Origin: ZLKRG08 sp964654815
GTDB lineage: Bacteria > Actinomycetota > Actinomycetes > Nanopelagicales > Nanopelagicaceae
Assembly: GCA_964654815.1 (NCBI GenBank)
Contig: CAZZLH010000011.1
Coordinates: forward strand, 1-36,348
DNA length: 36,348 bases
Reading direction: 5' to 3'
The translations under genes were made by a program, and so were the position numbers. Positions 25,607 to 33,631 of the stretch are shown here, piece by piece (positions within the stretch are counted from its first letter, which is position 1; each line of letters begins with the position of its first letter). The notes under the pieces were generated by a model that ran no database searches, had not been told where the DNA came from, and saw only the letters and a program-made list of their open reading frames with translations.

Positions 25607-26532
25607 ATTTCACCTGCTAAAAGGAGGTAGAGAATCGCCATTCTCACGCTGATTCCGTTGGATACTTGTTCGACTATAACGCTACGAGCTGAGTCGGCTG
25701 ACTCTGCTGTGATTTCAAGGCCTCGATTCATTGGACCTGGATGCATGACAATTGCGTTCTGCTTTAGCGCCGCCAAGCGCTCTTGGTTCAATCCGTAATA
25801 TCTTGAGTATTCGCGGGCGCTGGGAAAGAATGAATCAGACATGCGCTCCAATTGGATGCGAAGCATCATTACCGCATCGACCGAACCTAAAATGGCATCT
25901 AAATCGTATGAGATTCTTACCGGCCACCTCTCTACGTCCACTGGGAGCAAAGTGGGAGGCGCAACCAGGATTACCTTCGCTCCCAACTTATCGAGCAGAA
26001 GCACATTCGATCTAGCGACCCTTGAGTGCAACACATCCCCAACAATCGCAACGGATAAGCCGCTTAAATCTGGCGCGCCTTTGCTCAAATGCTTTCTGAT
26101 AGTAAAGGCATCAAGTAGAGCTTGGCTAGGATGTTCGTGAGTACCGTCACCTGCATTTACGACTGAGCCATTTGTCCAATGAGAATCTGCTAAACGTTTA
26201 GCAGCTCCTGAGGCGTTATGTCTGATGATTACCGCATCCGCACCCATAGCTTGCAGAGTTTGCGCCGTATCTTTTAAGGATTCACCTTTGGAGACCGAAG
26301 ATCCTTTGGCGCTGAAATTAATTACATCGGCTGAAAGCCGTTTCGCTGCCGCTTCAAATGATATTCGGGTCCGAGTTGAGTCTTCATAGAAGAGATTAAC
26401 AATCGTGCGACCCCTTAGAGTTGGCAATTTCTTCATAGGAGCATCTGATAGCCGCGACAGTTCTTGTGCAGTATCTAGAATTTTCACCGATTCTTCATAA
26501 CTCAAATCATTGATGGAGAGCAGGTGTTTCAT
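25603..26532 (-). CDS. pyrB: Aspartate carbamoyltransferase catalytic subunit
   Basis: Joins carbamoyl phosphate to aspartate. At 309 residues it has the carbamoyl-phosphate site YEDSTRTRISFE, the SSVSKGESLKDT loop, IIRHNASGAA, and HPSQALLDAFTI. No pyrI regulatory subunit gene is nearby, so control is probably at expression level through PyrR. ATGA overlap with pyrR and GTGA overlap with pyrC. Confidence 0.96.
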   Translation of the reverse strand: MKHLLSINDLSYEESVKILDTAQELSRLSDAPMKKLPTLRGRTIVNLFYEDSTRTRISFEAAAKRLSADVINFSAKGSSVSKGESLKDTAQTLQAMGADAVIIRHNASGAAKRLADSHWTNGSVVNAGDGTHEHPSQALLDAFTIRKHLSKGAPDLSGLSVAIVGDVLHSRVARSNVLLLDKLGAKVILVAPPTLLPVDVERWPVRISYDLDAILGSVDAVMMLRIQLERMSDSFFPSAREYSRYYGLNQERLAALKQNAIVMHPGPMNRGLEITAESADSARSVIVEQVSNGISVRMAILYLLLAGEM

Positions 26533-27038
26533 CCAACGATCACCTCATCTCTTCCGTCTACCTCGCTTAAAAGTACTTTGACTGATTGACCTAGATTGGT
26601 GGGCAGATTTTTACCCACGTAATCAGCACGTATAGGTAGTTCGCGATGGCCACGATCGACCAACACCGCCAATTGGACGCTCTTTGGGCGACCAATTTCA
26701 CCGAGCGCATCAAGGGCGGCTCTTATGGTGCGACCAGAGAAGAGAACGTCATCGACTAGGACTACGTCTCGACCTTCGATACCAGTTGGGGGAATATTTG
26801 TGGGCATCAAAGCGCGTGGCGCCCGCATCCTTAAATCATCTCTATGAAGCGTGACATCCAATGTGCCAAAGGCAGAGGCCCTACCCTCAATACCTTGAAT
26901 CAGAGCCGCAATTCGATTGGCTAAATGAGCGCCACCGGTTGGAATTCCTAAGATGACTATATTTTCAGAACCAGAGTTATGCTCGAGAATCTCATGAGCG
27001 ATTCGCGTCAAAGCGCGCGAAATATCCGCAGAATTCAT
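26529..27038 (-). CDS. pyrR: Pyrimidine operon regulator PyrR
   Basis: UMP-responsive RNA-binding regulator of the pyr operon with uracil phosphoribosyltransferase ancestry. In 169 residues the PRPP motif is VVLVDDVLFSGRTIRAA (about 92-108), and ILGIPTGGAHLANRIA and LVDRGHRELPIRADYVGKN are family blocks. AAGGTGG lies 6 nt before the ATG and is part of the PyrR-binding structure directly upstream, so PyrR should repress its own translation and that of the coupled genes. pyrB follows by ATGA. Confidence 0.96.
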   Translation of the reverse strand: MNSADISRALTRIAHEILEHNSGSENIVILGIPTGGAHLANRIAALIQGIEGRASAFGTLDVTLHRDDLRMRAPRALMPTNIPPTGIEGRDVVLVDDVLFSGRTIRAALDALGEIGRPKSVQLAVLVDRGHRELPIRADYVGKNLPTNLGQSVKVLLSEVDGRDEVIVG

Positions 27039-27047
27039 CTGTTACCA

Positions 27048-27080
27048 CCTTCCCCACCTCTCTGGATGGGTCGTTAAAGG
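27048..27080 (-). promoter_or_regulatory. PyrR-binding loop in the pyr operon leader
   Basis: Read on the minus strand, a lower stem CCUU/AAGG encloses an internal UAACGA, an upper stem CCCA/UGGG and the loop UCCAGAGAGG. The loop matches the UCCnGAGAGG core recognised by Bacillus PyrR. The 3' strand of the lower stem (AAGG) begins the Shine-Dalgarno AAGGTGG of pyrR, so binding should hide the ribosome site. No terminator or U tract is present, which points to translational repression as described in mycobacteria and not attenuation. Confidence 0.85.
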
Positions 27081-27090
27081 ATTGGACGAA

Positions 27091-27471
27091 CTATAGCGCA
27101 ATCTGGCCTTTGAGTCCTGCCAGCTTACTTAACACGCCATGGATGTAGTTGGGAGAATTCTCGGTTGATAACTCCGCCGCTAATTTAAGCGCCTCATCAA
27201 TTACCACTGCTTCAGGTTCGCTGCCCCAAAGCAGCTCCCAGATAGCGAGCCTCAGAATATTTCTATCAACGCTTGGAATCCGATCAAAATCCCAACCTTG
27301 TAGATAGCTTCTGATCAAATCGTCAATGCGAGATTTATTTGTCTTTACGCCCCGAAGAATCTCTTGTGCATACTCTCTGGAATTCTCAAGCAGGTTTATC
27401 TCAGCATTGCGCAGATCTGCTTGGAAGAGTTGATCTAACGCCTCTTTTCGCGCTTTGGAACGCGCAGTCAT
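27091..27471 (-). CDS. nusB: Transcription antitermination factor NusB
   Basis: NusB pairs with NusE (S10) on boxA RNA during rRNA antitermination. The 126-residue helical protein has ARSKARKEALDQLFQADLR at the N-terminus, IPSVDRNILRLAIWELLWG in the middle and VIDEALKLAAELSTENSPNYIHGVL near the end, all family blocks. Its ATG shares one base with the efp stop (TAATG). 52 nt of pyr leader follow. Confidence 0.94.
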   Translation of the reverse strand: MTARSKARKEALDQLFQADLRNAEINLLENSREYAQEILRGVKTNKSRIDDLIRSYLQGWDFDRIPSVDRNILRLAIWELLWGSEPEAVVIDEALKLAAELSTENSPNYIHGVLSKLAGLKGQIAL

Positions 27472-28028
27472 TAGGCGCGGCCTAAATATGACCCATCGCG
27501 AGTATCGACCAAGACTTTCTCGCCCTGCTTGATAAAGAGCGGAACCTGAATGTCAATACCGGTTTGCAGTGTTGCAGGCTTCGTTCCTCCGGATGAGCGA
27601 TCCCCTTGAAGACCAGGCTCGGTATACGTGATTTCTAAAGCAACTGATGCTGGCATCTCAACATAGAGTGGATTGCCTTCGTGCATTGCGATGATTACTT
27701 CTGCATTCTCCAACATGTAATTTGCAGCATCTCCCACTGTCGCGCTAGGGATATTAATCTGGTCATAAGAAGTGGTATCCATGAAAACGTAATCTTCCCC
27801 ATCTTTGTAGAGATATTGCATATCGCGCTTCTCAACTACCGCGACCTCCACCTTAACTCCCGCATTGAAAGTTTTCTCTACCACTTTTCCAGTAAGTACT
27901 TGTTTCATCTTAGTGCGCACGAAGGCCGGACCCTTGCCAGGTTTTACGTGTTGGAACTCAACAACTGTCCATAATGAACCGTCCAAATTAAGGGTCATGC
28001 CATTTTTTAGATCGTTAGTTGTTGCCAC
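27471..28028 (-). CDS. efp: Elongation factor P
   Basis: Relieves ribosome stalling at polyproline. At 185 residues it has the three-domain EF-P form. The tip loop is KPGKGPAF with Lys32, the residue modified in some bacteria; no modification genes are seen here. Family blocks are LKNGMTLNLDGSLW and DIQVPLFIKQGEKVLVDTRDGSYLGRA. The start is GTG at 28028, with AGGAG 6 nt upstream. nusB is coupled by TAATG. Confidence 0.96.
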   Translation of the reverse strand: MATTNDLKNGMTLNLDGSLWTVVEFQHVKPGKGPAFVRTKMKQVLTGKVVEKTFNAGVKVEVAVVEKRDMQYLYKDGEDYVFMDTTSYDQINIPSATVGDAANYMLENAEVIIAMHEGNPLYVEMPASVALEITYTEPGLQGDRSSGGTKPATLQTGIDIQVPLFIKQGEKVLVDTRDGSYLGRA

Positions 28029-28141
28029 GCATACTCCTATTTTGTTCCAGTATCTTTAATTCGTCTTTGAGCGATTGAATAATTCTCAGTCAGGAACCAA
28101 CATTTACTCAACCTCCCAAGGATACCTGCGCGACTTGAGAA
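28029..28141 (-). promoter_or_regulatory. Intergenic region with possible efp promoter
   Basis: The 113 nt between aroQ and efp are the largest clean break in the minus-strand series. A -10-like GATACT lies at 28049-28054, about 20 nt upstream of the GTG and its Shine-Dalgarno. No convincing -35 and no terminator for the aro genes are seen. Confidence 0.3.
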
Positions 28142-28588
28142 TTAAGAAATCAACGATTTCATGGCGCGTAAGGCCAATAAATATGAGTTAGGACCAAAAC
28201 CCGAGATCGTCCCTTTGGCAACTCCGCTTATAACTGATGTGTGTCGAAATTCCTCGCGCGCTTGTGGATTTGATAGGTGAACTTCGATTATCGGTGCTTT
28301 AACCATCTCTGCTGCATCATGAATCGCAATCGAGTAGTGGGTAAAGGCGGCGGGATTGATGATTACTGGTAAATTTTTATCAGCTGCTTCATGTAGCCAA
28401 CCGACCAAGGTAGCTTCATCATCACTCTGCCGAATATCCACCTCTAAAGAAAGATCGCTCGCGCCGCGGGTGATCAATTCGACTAATTGGGACCAATTTA
28501 AATCACCGTAATATTGGGAATCGCGAATATCTAGCCGCGCTAAATTCGGGCCATTAAGCACCAGGATTTTCCCATTCTTTGCGGTCAT
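28142..28588 (-). CDS. aroQ: 3-dehydroquinate dehydratase, type II
   Basis: Third shikimate-pathway step. The short (148 aa) length and motifs are of type II: LVLNGPNLARLDIRDSQYYG with catalytic Tyr27, INPAAFTHYS, and IEVHLSN with catalytic His104 followed by AREEFRHTS. ATGA overlap with aroB. Confidence 0.95.
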   Translation of the reverse strand: MTAKNGKILVLNGPNLARLDIRDSQYYGDLNWSQLVELITRGASDLSLEVDIRQSDDEATLVGWLHEAADKNLPVIINPAAFTHYSIAIHDAAEMVKAPIIEVHLSNPQAREEFRHTSVISGVAKGTISGFGPNSYLLALRAMKSLIS

Positions 28589-29616
28589 TGGGAGATTCTC
28601 TCATAAATGCGCTGCAACTCTGACCCAGAGACATTTTCGATGCGAATGCAATTGCCTGGTTCTGTTATCGCCACAAACCTGATCTTTCCATCTTGGACCT
28701 TTTTATCTATCTGCATAAACGATAATAATTCTGGCCAGGCTTTTGAATCATAAGAGATCGGCAAATCTAGGGCTTTTAAAATTTTATAGTGCAATTGAAC
28801 TACCGATTCTGGGAGGGCTATCTTTTCTTTAGCCAGTTCGGCAACAAAGCACATTCCTATGGCAACCGCTTCGCCATGCCGTAATTTGTATTCACTATGC
28901 CTCTCGATGGCATGCCCCAAAGTATGTCCATAATTGAGAATCTCGCGTAAGAAACTCTCTTTGAAATCGGCACTTACAACAGAGGATTTAACTGAAACTG
29001 CTTTATGGATGAGCTCCAACTGCAACGCTTCGTCATTGCGCAAGTCTTTTAAGGATTTATTCTCTAGTAATCCCAAGATCTGGGGATCCGCGATAAATCC
29101 ACACTTGACTACCTCCGCCATCCCAGCCGCAAAATCACGAGCGGAGAGTGAAGAGAGCCAATTCATATCGATTAAGACTGCTATTGGAGAGTGAAATGCA
29201 CCGACCAAATTCTTACCATGTTCCGAATTGATCCCGGTTTTCCCACCAATTGCGGCATCAACCATTCCTGCCAAAGTCGTGGGTATTGCTAGCCAATCGA
29301 TTCCCCGCAACCAGGTGGCCGCAGCGAAACCGGATAAATCTGTTACTGCCCCACCTCCGATAGCAACCACTAGATCGCCTCGATTTAAACCCAACTCACC
29401 GAATCTCTGCCAAACCATCTTTAAGATATTTGGGCTTTTGCCTAACTCGCCATCTGGTACTTCGATAGTCGGAAATTCAGTCCTTACCAAAAATGATTCG
29501 CTACAAAGAATCACTACCTTGTTGCGACCCTCTACGTAGTCACTTAGCGCAACGCGCCAATCAACGCCAATCTCTACCTGGTATGCCCGCTCGGCATTCA
29601 CCGGAACAGTTCTCAT
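28585..29616 (-). CDS. aroB: 3-dehydroquinate synthase
   Basis: Converts DAHP to 3-dehydroquinate with NAD+ and zinc. The 343 residues include VVAIGGGAVTDLSGFAAATW (NAD binding), IPTTLAGMVDAAIGGKTGIN, GKNLVGAFHSP, FAAGMAEVVKCG with the first metal Glu, and NYGHTLGHAIE with metal-binding His. ATGA overlaps link it to aroK upstream and aroQ downstream. Confidence 0.96.
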   Translation of the reverse strand: MRTVPVNAERAYQVEIGVDWRVALSDYVEGRNKVVILCSESFLVRTEFPTIEVPDGELGKSPNILKMVWQRFGELGLNRGDLVVAIGGGAVTDLSGFAAATWLRGIDWLAIPTTLAGMVDAAIGGKTGINSEHGKNLVGAFHSPIAVLIDMNWLSSLSARDFAAGMAEVVKCGFIADPQILGLLENKSLKDLRNDEALQLELIHKAVSVKSSVVSADFKESFLREILNYGHTLGHAIERHSEYKLRHGEAVAIGMCFVAELAKEKIALPESVVQLHYKILKALDLPISYDSKAWPELLSFMQIDKKVQDGKIRFVAITEPGNCIRIENVSGSELQRIYERISQ

Positions 29617-30137
29617 GCCACACCTACGGTTGCCGTAATTCGGGCTACAACCTCAGCGACTGACAATTCGCTTACATCGATCACGATATCCGAAAGCTCT
29701 TCATAGATAGGCCGTCGCGCAGTCATAAGTTCATTCCACTTTTGTCTCGGATTAACTATTAAAAGAGGGCGTGCACTATCAAAACCAACCCTCGGCGCCA
29801 CCGCCGAAAGTGAGATATCCAAGAAGACCTTCTTCGCGCTACTCTCTCTTAGCGCGACTTGAGTGGCTTCATTTATTACCGCTCCACCACCTAGCGCTAG
29901 AACCCCGCCTGCAAGATCTAGATCTTTGATCGCACCTTTAACTATCTCAGCCTCAATTTTTCGAAAGTATGGTTCCCCTGCCTCTACAAAAATCTCCGAT
30001 ATCGAACGACCTTCAGCATTTTCAATTAACAGATCTGTATCTTGGAAATCGCTCTGCAATTTGCTAGCAAGCTCTCTGCCTACAGTGCTCTTTCCCGCAC
30101 CCATTGGACCAATCAAAATGATTTTTGAGGTATCCAT
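29613..30137 (-). CDS. aroK: Shikimate kinase
   Basis: Phosphorylates shikimate. It has 174 residues with the Walker A GPMGAGKST (10-18), FQDTDLLIE with the Mg/shikimate Asp, GEPYFRKIEAE with the shikimate-binding Arg, ALGGGAV, and ARPLL in the lid. It lies 14 nt after aroC and is coupled to aroB by ATGA. Confidence 0.95.
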   Translation of the reverse strand: MDTSKIILIGPMGAGKSTVGRELASKLQSDFQDTDLLIENAEGRSISEIFVEAGEPYFRKIEAEIVKGAIKDLDLAGGVLALGGGAVINEATQVALRESSAKKVFLDISLSAVAPRVGFDSARPLLIVNPRQKWNELMTARRPIYEELSDIVIDVSELSVAEVVARITATVGVA

Positions 30138-30151
30138 AGACTAATCCCGAC

Positions 30152-31330
30152 CTAGTTGAAGGCTAATTGAGATACGTAGCTTTGAAAATTGCGTCTTACT
30201 TCATCTATTGAATCTCCGCCAAATTTCTCAATAACCGCATCGGCTAGAACTAAGGCAACCATCGCTTCCGCGACTACGCCAGCGGCTGGAACTGCGCATA
30301 CATCAGAGCGTTGATTGATAGCTTTTGCGGCCTCTCCCGTCGCTACATCAATAGTGTCTAGCGCTTTTGGAACTGTCGAAATAGGTTTCATGGCGGCGCG
30401 AACCCGAAGCAGATCACCTGTGCTCATACCGCCTTCGGTTCCTCCCGATCTTTGTGAACGTCTAATGACTTTGCCGTCCTTCAATTCGATCTCATCATGC
30501 GCTACCGAACCTCGACGAGTAGCGGTAAGAAATCCATCTCCTACCTCGACACCTTTGATGGCTTGGATTCCCATCAATGCACCGGCCAGCCTGGCATCTA
30601 GACGACGATCCCAATGAACATGTGAACCAAGACCTACCGGCACATTAAAGGCGATAACCTCAACGACCCCACCCAATGTGTCGCCATCTTTATGAGCAGT
30701 TTCAATCTCTCTTATCATCGCAGCGCTACTCTCAGCGTCCGCACAGCGAACCGGATCAGAATCAATCCTGCTTTGATCAGAGATATTGGGTAGCGGTATA
30801 TCTTCTCCAACTTTCACAGCGCCGATTGCCACTACATGACTCAAAATCTCCACACCGACACTCTGTTTTAAAAACGCCTTGGCAATCGCGCCAAGTGCGA
30901 CCCTTGCTGCAGTTTCGCGAGCTGAAGCGCGCTCAAGGATTGGACGAGCATCATCAAAGCCATACTTCTGCATCCCAACTAAATCTGCATGTCCTGGTCG
31001 CGGTCTGGTTAAGGGGGCGTTTCTAGCCAAATTTTCAATCTCAGATTGGGGAACCGGATCGGCCGACATTACCTTCTCCCATTTTGGCCATTCACTATTC
31101 TCAACTTCTATAGCAATCGGACCACCTTGCGTTAATCCCAATCTAACTCCACCGGTAATTCGCACCTTATCGGCTTCGAAATTCTGTCTAGCGCCTCTGC
31201 CAAAACCCAATCGACGCCTTGATAATTCGCGGTCAATATCCTCGGTGGTAATCGCAATCCGTGCGGGCAGGCCCTCAATTAAACCGGTAAGTAACGGTCC
31301 ATGAGATTCTCCAGCGGTTAACCAACGCAT
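30152..31330 (-). CDS. aroC: Chorismate synthase
   Basis: Final common step of aromatic synthesis, needing reduced FMN. The 392 residues include TAGESHGPLLTGLIEGLPA at the N-terminus, GRGARQ, RPRPGHADLVGMQKYGF, ASARETAARVALGA and QRSGGTEGGMSTGD, all family signatures. The ATG has no Shine-Dalgarno. An AATAAT lies 6 nt upstream, suggesting a leaderless aroC-aroK-aroB-aroQ transcript. Confidence 0.97.
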   Translation of the reverse strand: MRWLTAGESHGPLLTGLIEGLPARIAITTEDIDRELSRRRLGFGRGARQNFEADKVRITGGVRLGLTQGGPIAIEVENSEWPKWEKVMSADPVPQSEIENLARNAPLTRPRPGHADLVGMQKYGFDDARPILERASARETAARVALGAIAKAFLKQSVGVEILSHVVAIGAVKVGEDIPLPNISDQSRIDSDPVRCADAESSAAMIREIETAHKDGDTLGGVVEVIAFNVPVGLGSHVHWDRRLDARLAGALMGIQAIKGVEVGDGFLTATRRGSVAHDEIELKDGKVIRRSQRSGGTEGGMSTGDLLRVRAAMKPISTVPKALDTIDVATGEAAKAINQRSDVCAVPAAGVVAEAMVALVLADAVIEKFGGDSIDEVRRNFQSYVSQLAFN

Positions 31331-31336
31331 AGGGCC

Positions 31337-31342
31337 ATTATT
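31337..31342 (-). promoter_or_regulatory. -10 element for a leaderless aroC operon mRNA
   Basis: AATAAT on the minus strand, followed by GGCCCT and the aroC ATG (31330). It is the weakest match to TATAAT of the six such sites but has the same spacing. Confidence 0.4.
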
Positions 31343-31401
31343 TCAGACTTCAAGAGCAATTGGCGCCGAATTACCGGCGTAGCAAGAGTTAACTTTGAGA
31401 T

Positions 31402-31788
31402 TTACCGCAGTAGGTTAGCAATCAGCGTGCCTATGGCTATGAATGGCGCGAAAGGCAGTGATTTAACTCGTCTGATTAGTGCATATAAACCACCTAAAAC
31501 AAGTGCAAAGAGAATCCAAGATTGTGAGAGATTGAGCGCGTTTGAGTAGATCGCAACTACTGCAGCTAATTTGATATCTCCTGATCCAATTAAGCTTCCC
31601 GCAATCATCATTATAAAGAGCGCTGCAGCAACGACGACTAGATAGAAATAATTTAAGTTTGGCAAGGCTAGGACCAGAGCAGAATAGGTAAATCTATTGG
31701 GGATTCTTCGAGTCCGAATATCTGTAAAACTAGCAGCTATAAGAGTCAATATTAAAACGGCCCAGTTCAAGTATCTAAACAATATCAA
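31402..31788 (-). CDS. A24 prepilin peptidase-like protein (TadV/CpaA type)
   Basis: A membrane aspartic protease of 128 residues with about four helices. Both catalytic aspartates are present: Asp23 in SFTDIRTRRIPN and Asp71 in GSGDIKL. The N-terminal methylation domain of PilD-type enzymes is absent, as in the small TadV/CpaA enzymes that process Flp-type pilins. No pilin or tad gene is in the window. The start is TTG, forming a TTGA overlap with the aroE stop, so it is made with aroE. A similar gene next to aroE is known in Mycobacterium. Confidence 0.82.
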   Translation of the reverse strand: MILFRYLNWAVLILTLIAASFTDIRTRRIPNRFTYSALVLALPNLNYFYLVVVAAALFIMMIAGSLIGSGDIKLAAVVAIYSNALNLSQSWILFALVLGGLYALIRRVKSLPFAPFIAIGTLIANLLR

Positions 31789-32594
31789 CTGCGATCTCTT
31801 AGTTCGGCCTCTCCCGCGGTGCGCAATACCTGGTGCATCAATTTACGTTCGATAACGAAACCTGTCATAAGATGAATTTGATCGATGGCTTGATGGATAA
31901 GCAACTCCAGACCGTCAATAACCTTTCCATCCCATTTAGCACTCAACTTTGTGGGCCAAGGGTGGTAAAGCGATTCGAAGAGCACCCCATTGCCGCTTGG
32001 CAAATCATCTGCGGCACCCGCTGGCGTGGTGTTGATTACCAGATCGGCGTTCAAGCCCACCTTTCCTATCTCCTCCCAGTTTGAAAAAACCAAATTGGAG
32101 AGTGTCACTGAGGCTCGCATATCCGCTTCGCGCGCTGCGTTACGCGCAAATACCTGCACGCTCCTATCTTTGGCATCGATTGCTGCCGCGGCTGCCCTTG
32201 CCGTTGCACCAGCGCCGATGATTTGCACCTTCTTGAAATCGCTTACCTCGTGTGTTGCCAAAGCCCAGATAAAACCTGAGACATCTGTTGAGGTTGCTAA
32301 CCAGCCATCCATTGTTGGTATCAAAGTGTTGGCAGATTTAATCTGACGTGCCAATGGATCGATGCGGTCTGCCAATTTAAGAATCTCTTCTTTCAAAGGC
32401 ATAGTTAGCGAGAACCCAACCCAGTTGGTATCGGTTTCTTTAACTTGATCAAAGAAATGCGCTAATTCATTGGCTTTGACCTCCACTGCGTCATATTTAC
32501 CCTCTACACCAAGTGCTAGATATGCCGCATTATGCAAAGTTGGAGATAGAGAATGAGCAATCGGCGAACCTAGGACCGCCGCACGCATTCTCAT
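31785..32594 (-). CDS. aroE: Shikimate dehydrogenase
   Basis: Reduces 3-dehydroshikimate with NADPH. The 269 residues include GSPIAHSLSPTLHNAAY (shikimate binding), SLTMPLKEE with catalytic Lys68, SANTL with Asn89, STDVSGF with Asp104, and the dinucleotide motif GAGATARAA (127-135). ATGA overlap with mltG; TTGA overlap with the peptidase gene. Confidence 0.95.
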   Translation of the reverse strand: MRMRAAVLGSPIAHSLSPTLHNAAYLALGVEGKYDAVEVKANELAHFFDQVKETDTNWVGFSLTMPLKEEILKLADRIDPLARQIKSANTLIPTMDGWLATSTDVSGFIWALATHEVSDFKKVQIIGAGATARAAAAAIDAKDRSVQVFARNAAREADMRASVTLSNLVFSNWEEIGKVGLNADLVINTTPAGAADDLPSGNGVLFESLYHPWPTKLSAKWDGKVIDGLELLIHQAIDQIHLMTGFVIERKLMHQVLRTAGEAELRDRS

Positions 32595-33631
32595 TTAAAC
32601 GCCCCTGCCTTTAGATTTTTAAGGTATTCATTCTTCCATTGCAGGAATTCATCATGCGACTTGGTAAACCTAGTATCCCCCGGCTTTACTGTTATGAAAT
32701 AGAGCCAATCTCCGGGAGCAGGCTTTAGCGCCGCCCTGATGGCCTCTCTGCCTGGATTACCTATCGGCGCGATTGGTAATCCATATCGCTGATAGGTGTT
32801 GTAGGGCGAATTTACCTTTGTGGCATTAGTTGAGAGCCAGATTGATCCTCGTCGTTTTAAAACATACTGAACGGTGCTATCCATTTGCAGCGGCATCCCG
32901 ATCTTTAGGCGGTTGTAGATGACTCGGGAAACTTTCTCGAAATCTCCTGGGTGACCCTCCGCCTGAATAATTGAGGCAATGATCAATTTCTCAAAAGGTT
33001 TTGGAGCCGAGAACAACCCCTCCTTTCCTGCTTCGCTTACGAACCTATCAACCATTTGTTGCAACGCCTGCGTACTTGTGGTGCCTCTAGCAAAGGAGTA
33101 CTGAGCTGGGAAGAAGACTCCCTCTCGGGCTTCAAAGCCCTTAGGCAACTTCACCTGATTTGCTGCCTGCGCTAAATCACTGAACCCTCGTGATTTGAGT
33201 AAAGAAAAAATCTCACTTCGCCAGGCTCCTTCAACAACTGCAACCAACCCGATATTTCTCTTTGGATCTAGTAGCTGCTCTAGCGCCTGCTTGGCTGAAA
33301 GTTTTAAATTTAACTGGTGCTGTCCAGGTGCAATCTGGATCGCTCGGGAATCATTAATGGCCAATTGATAAAAAGAGGTAATTGATGCAGTCACACCTTT
33401 GGCATATAACTCCTTCGCAATATCCAGACCACTCTCGGCGGCTTGGATATCGATGATCACGCTCTCCTCATTCGCCGAAATGCTTCTGGTTGGATAATTC
33501 TCTATCTGCGAAAGGTTTGACCTTATTAAGAAGAGTGAAAAAGCAAGGAGAAAGGTGAAAGCGATTCCTGCTAATGCAGGCCAATACCTCTGAAAGAGGG
33601 ATTTATCTGAGGGCGCATCAAGATTAGACAT
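32591..33631 (-). CDS. mltG: Endolytic murein transglycosylase MltG (YceG family)
   Basis: Cleaves nascent peptidoglycan strands at the membrane. The protein has 346 residues: a short cytoplasmic tail, one membrane helix at about 17-36, then an extracytoplasmic YceG domain. The catalytic Glu225 is in ASIIQAEGHPGD, and VIYNRLKIGMPLQMDSTVQY and SPYNTYQRYGLPIAPIGNPG are family blocks. The ATG at 33631 overlaps ruvX by 8 nt (ATGTCTAA); an in-frame upstream start would lie deeper in ruvX. Confidence 0.95.
   Translation of the reverse strand: MSNLDAPSDKSLFQRYWPALAGIAFTFLLAFSLFLIRSNLSQIENYPTRSISANEESVIIDIQAAESGLDIAKELYAKGVTASITSFYQLAINDSRAIQIAPGQHQLNLKLSAKQALEQLLDPKRNIGLVAVVEGAWRSEIFSLLKSRGFSDLAQAANQVKLPKGFEAREGVFFPAQYSFARGTTSTQALQQMVDRFVSEAGKEGLFSAPKPFEKLIIASIIQAEGHPGDFEKVSRVIYNRLKIGMPLQMDSTVQYVLKRRGSIWLSTNATKVNSPYNTYQRYGLPIAPIGNPGREAIRAALKPAPGDWLYFITVKPGDTRFTKSHDEFLQWKNEYLKNLKAGAFK

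Noticed and set aside
28029..28141. Riboswitch upstream of efp
   Set aside because: Only a short CTCAA/TTGAG pairing could be found and no known riboswitch core; a promoter and short leader explain the region better.
30676..31304. Long plus-strand frames opposite aroC
   Set aside because: They are shadows of a fully recognisable chorismate synthase on the minus strand.
31364..31379. CGCCG-N6-CGGCG hairpin between the A24 peptidase and aroC as a terminator
   Set aside because: The stem has only five pairs and on the transcribed strand it is followed by mixed sequence, not a U tract.
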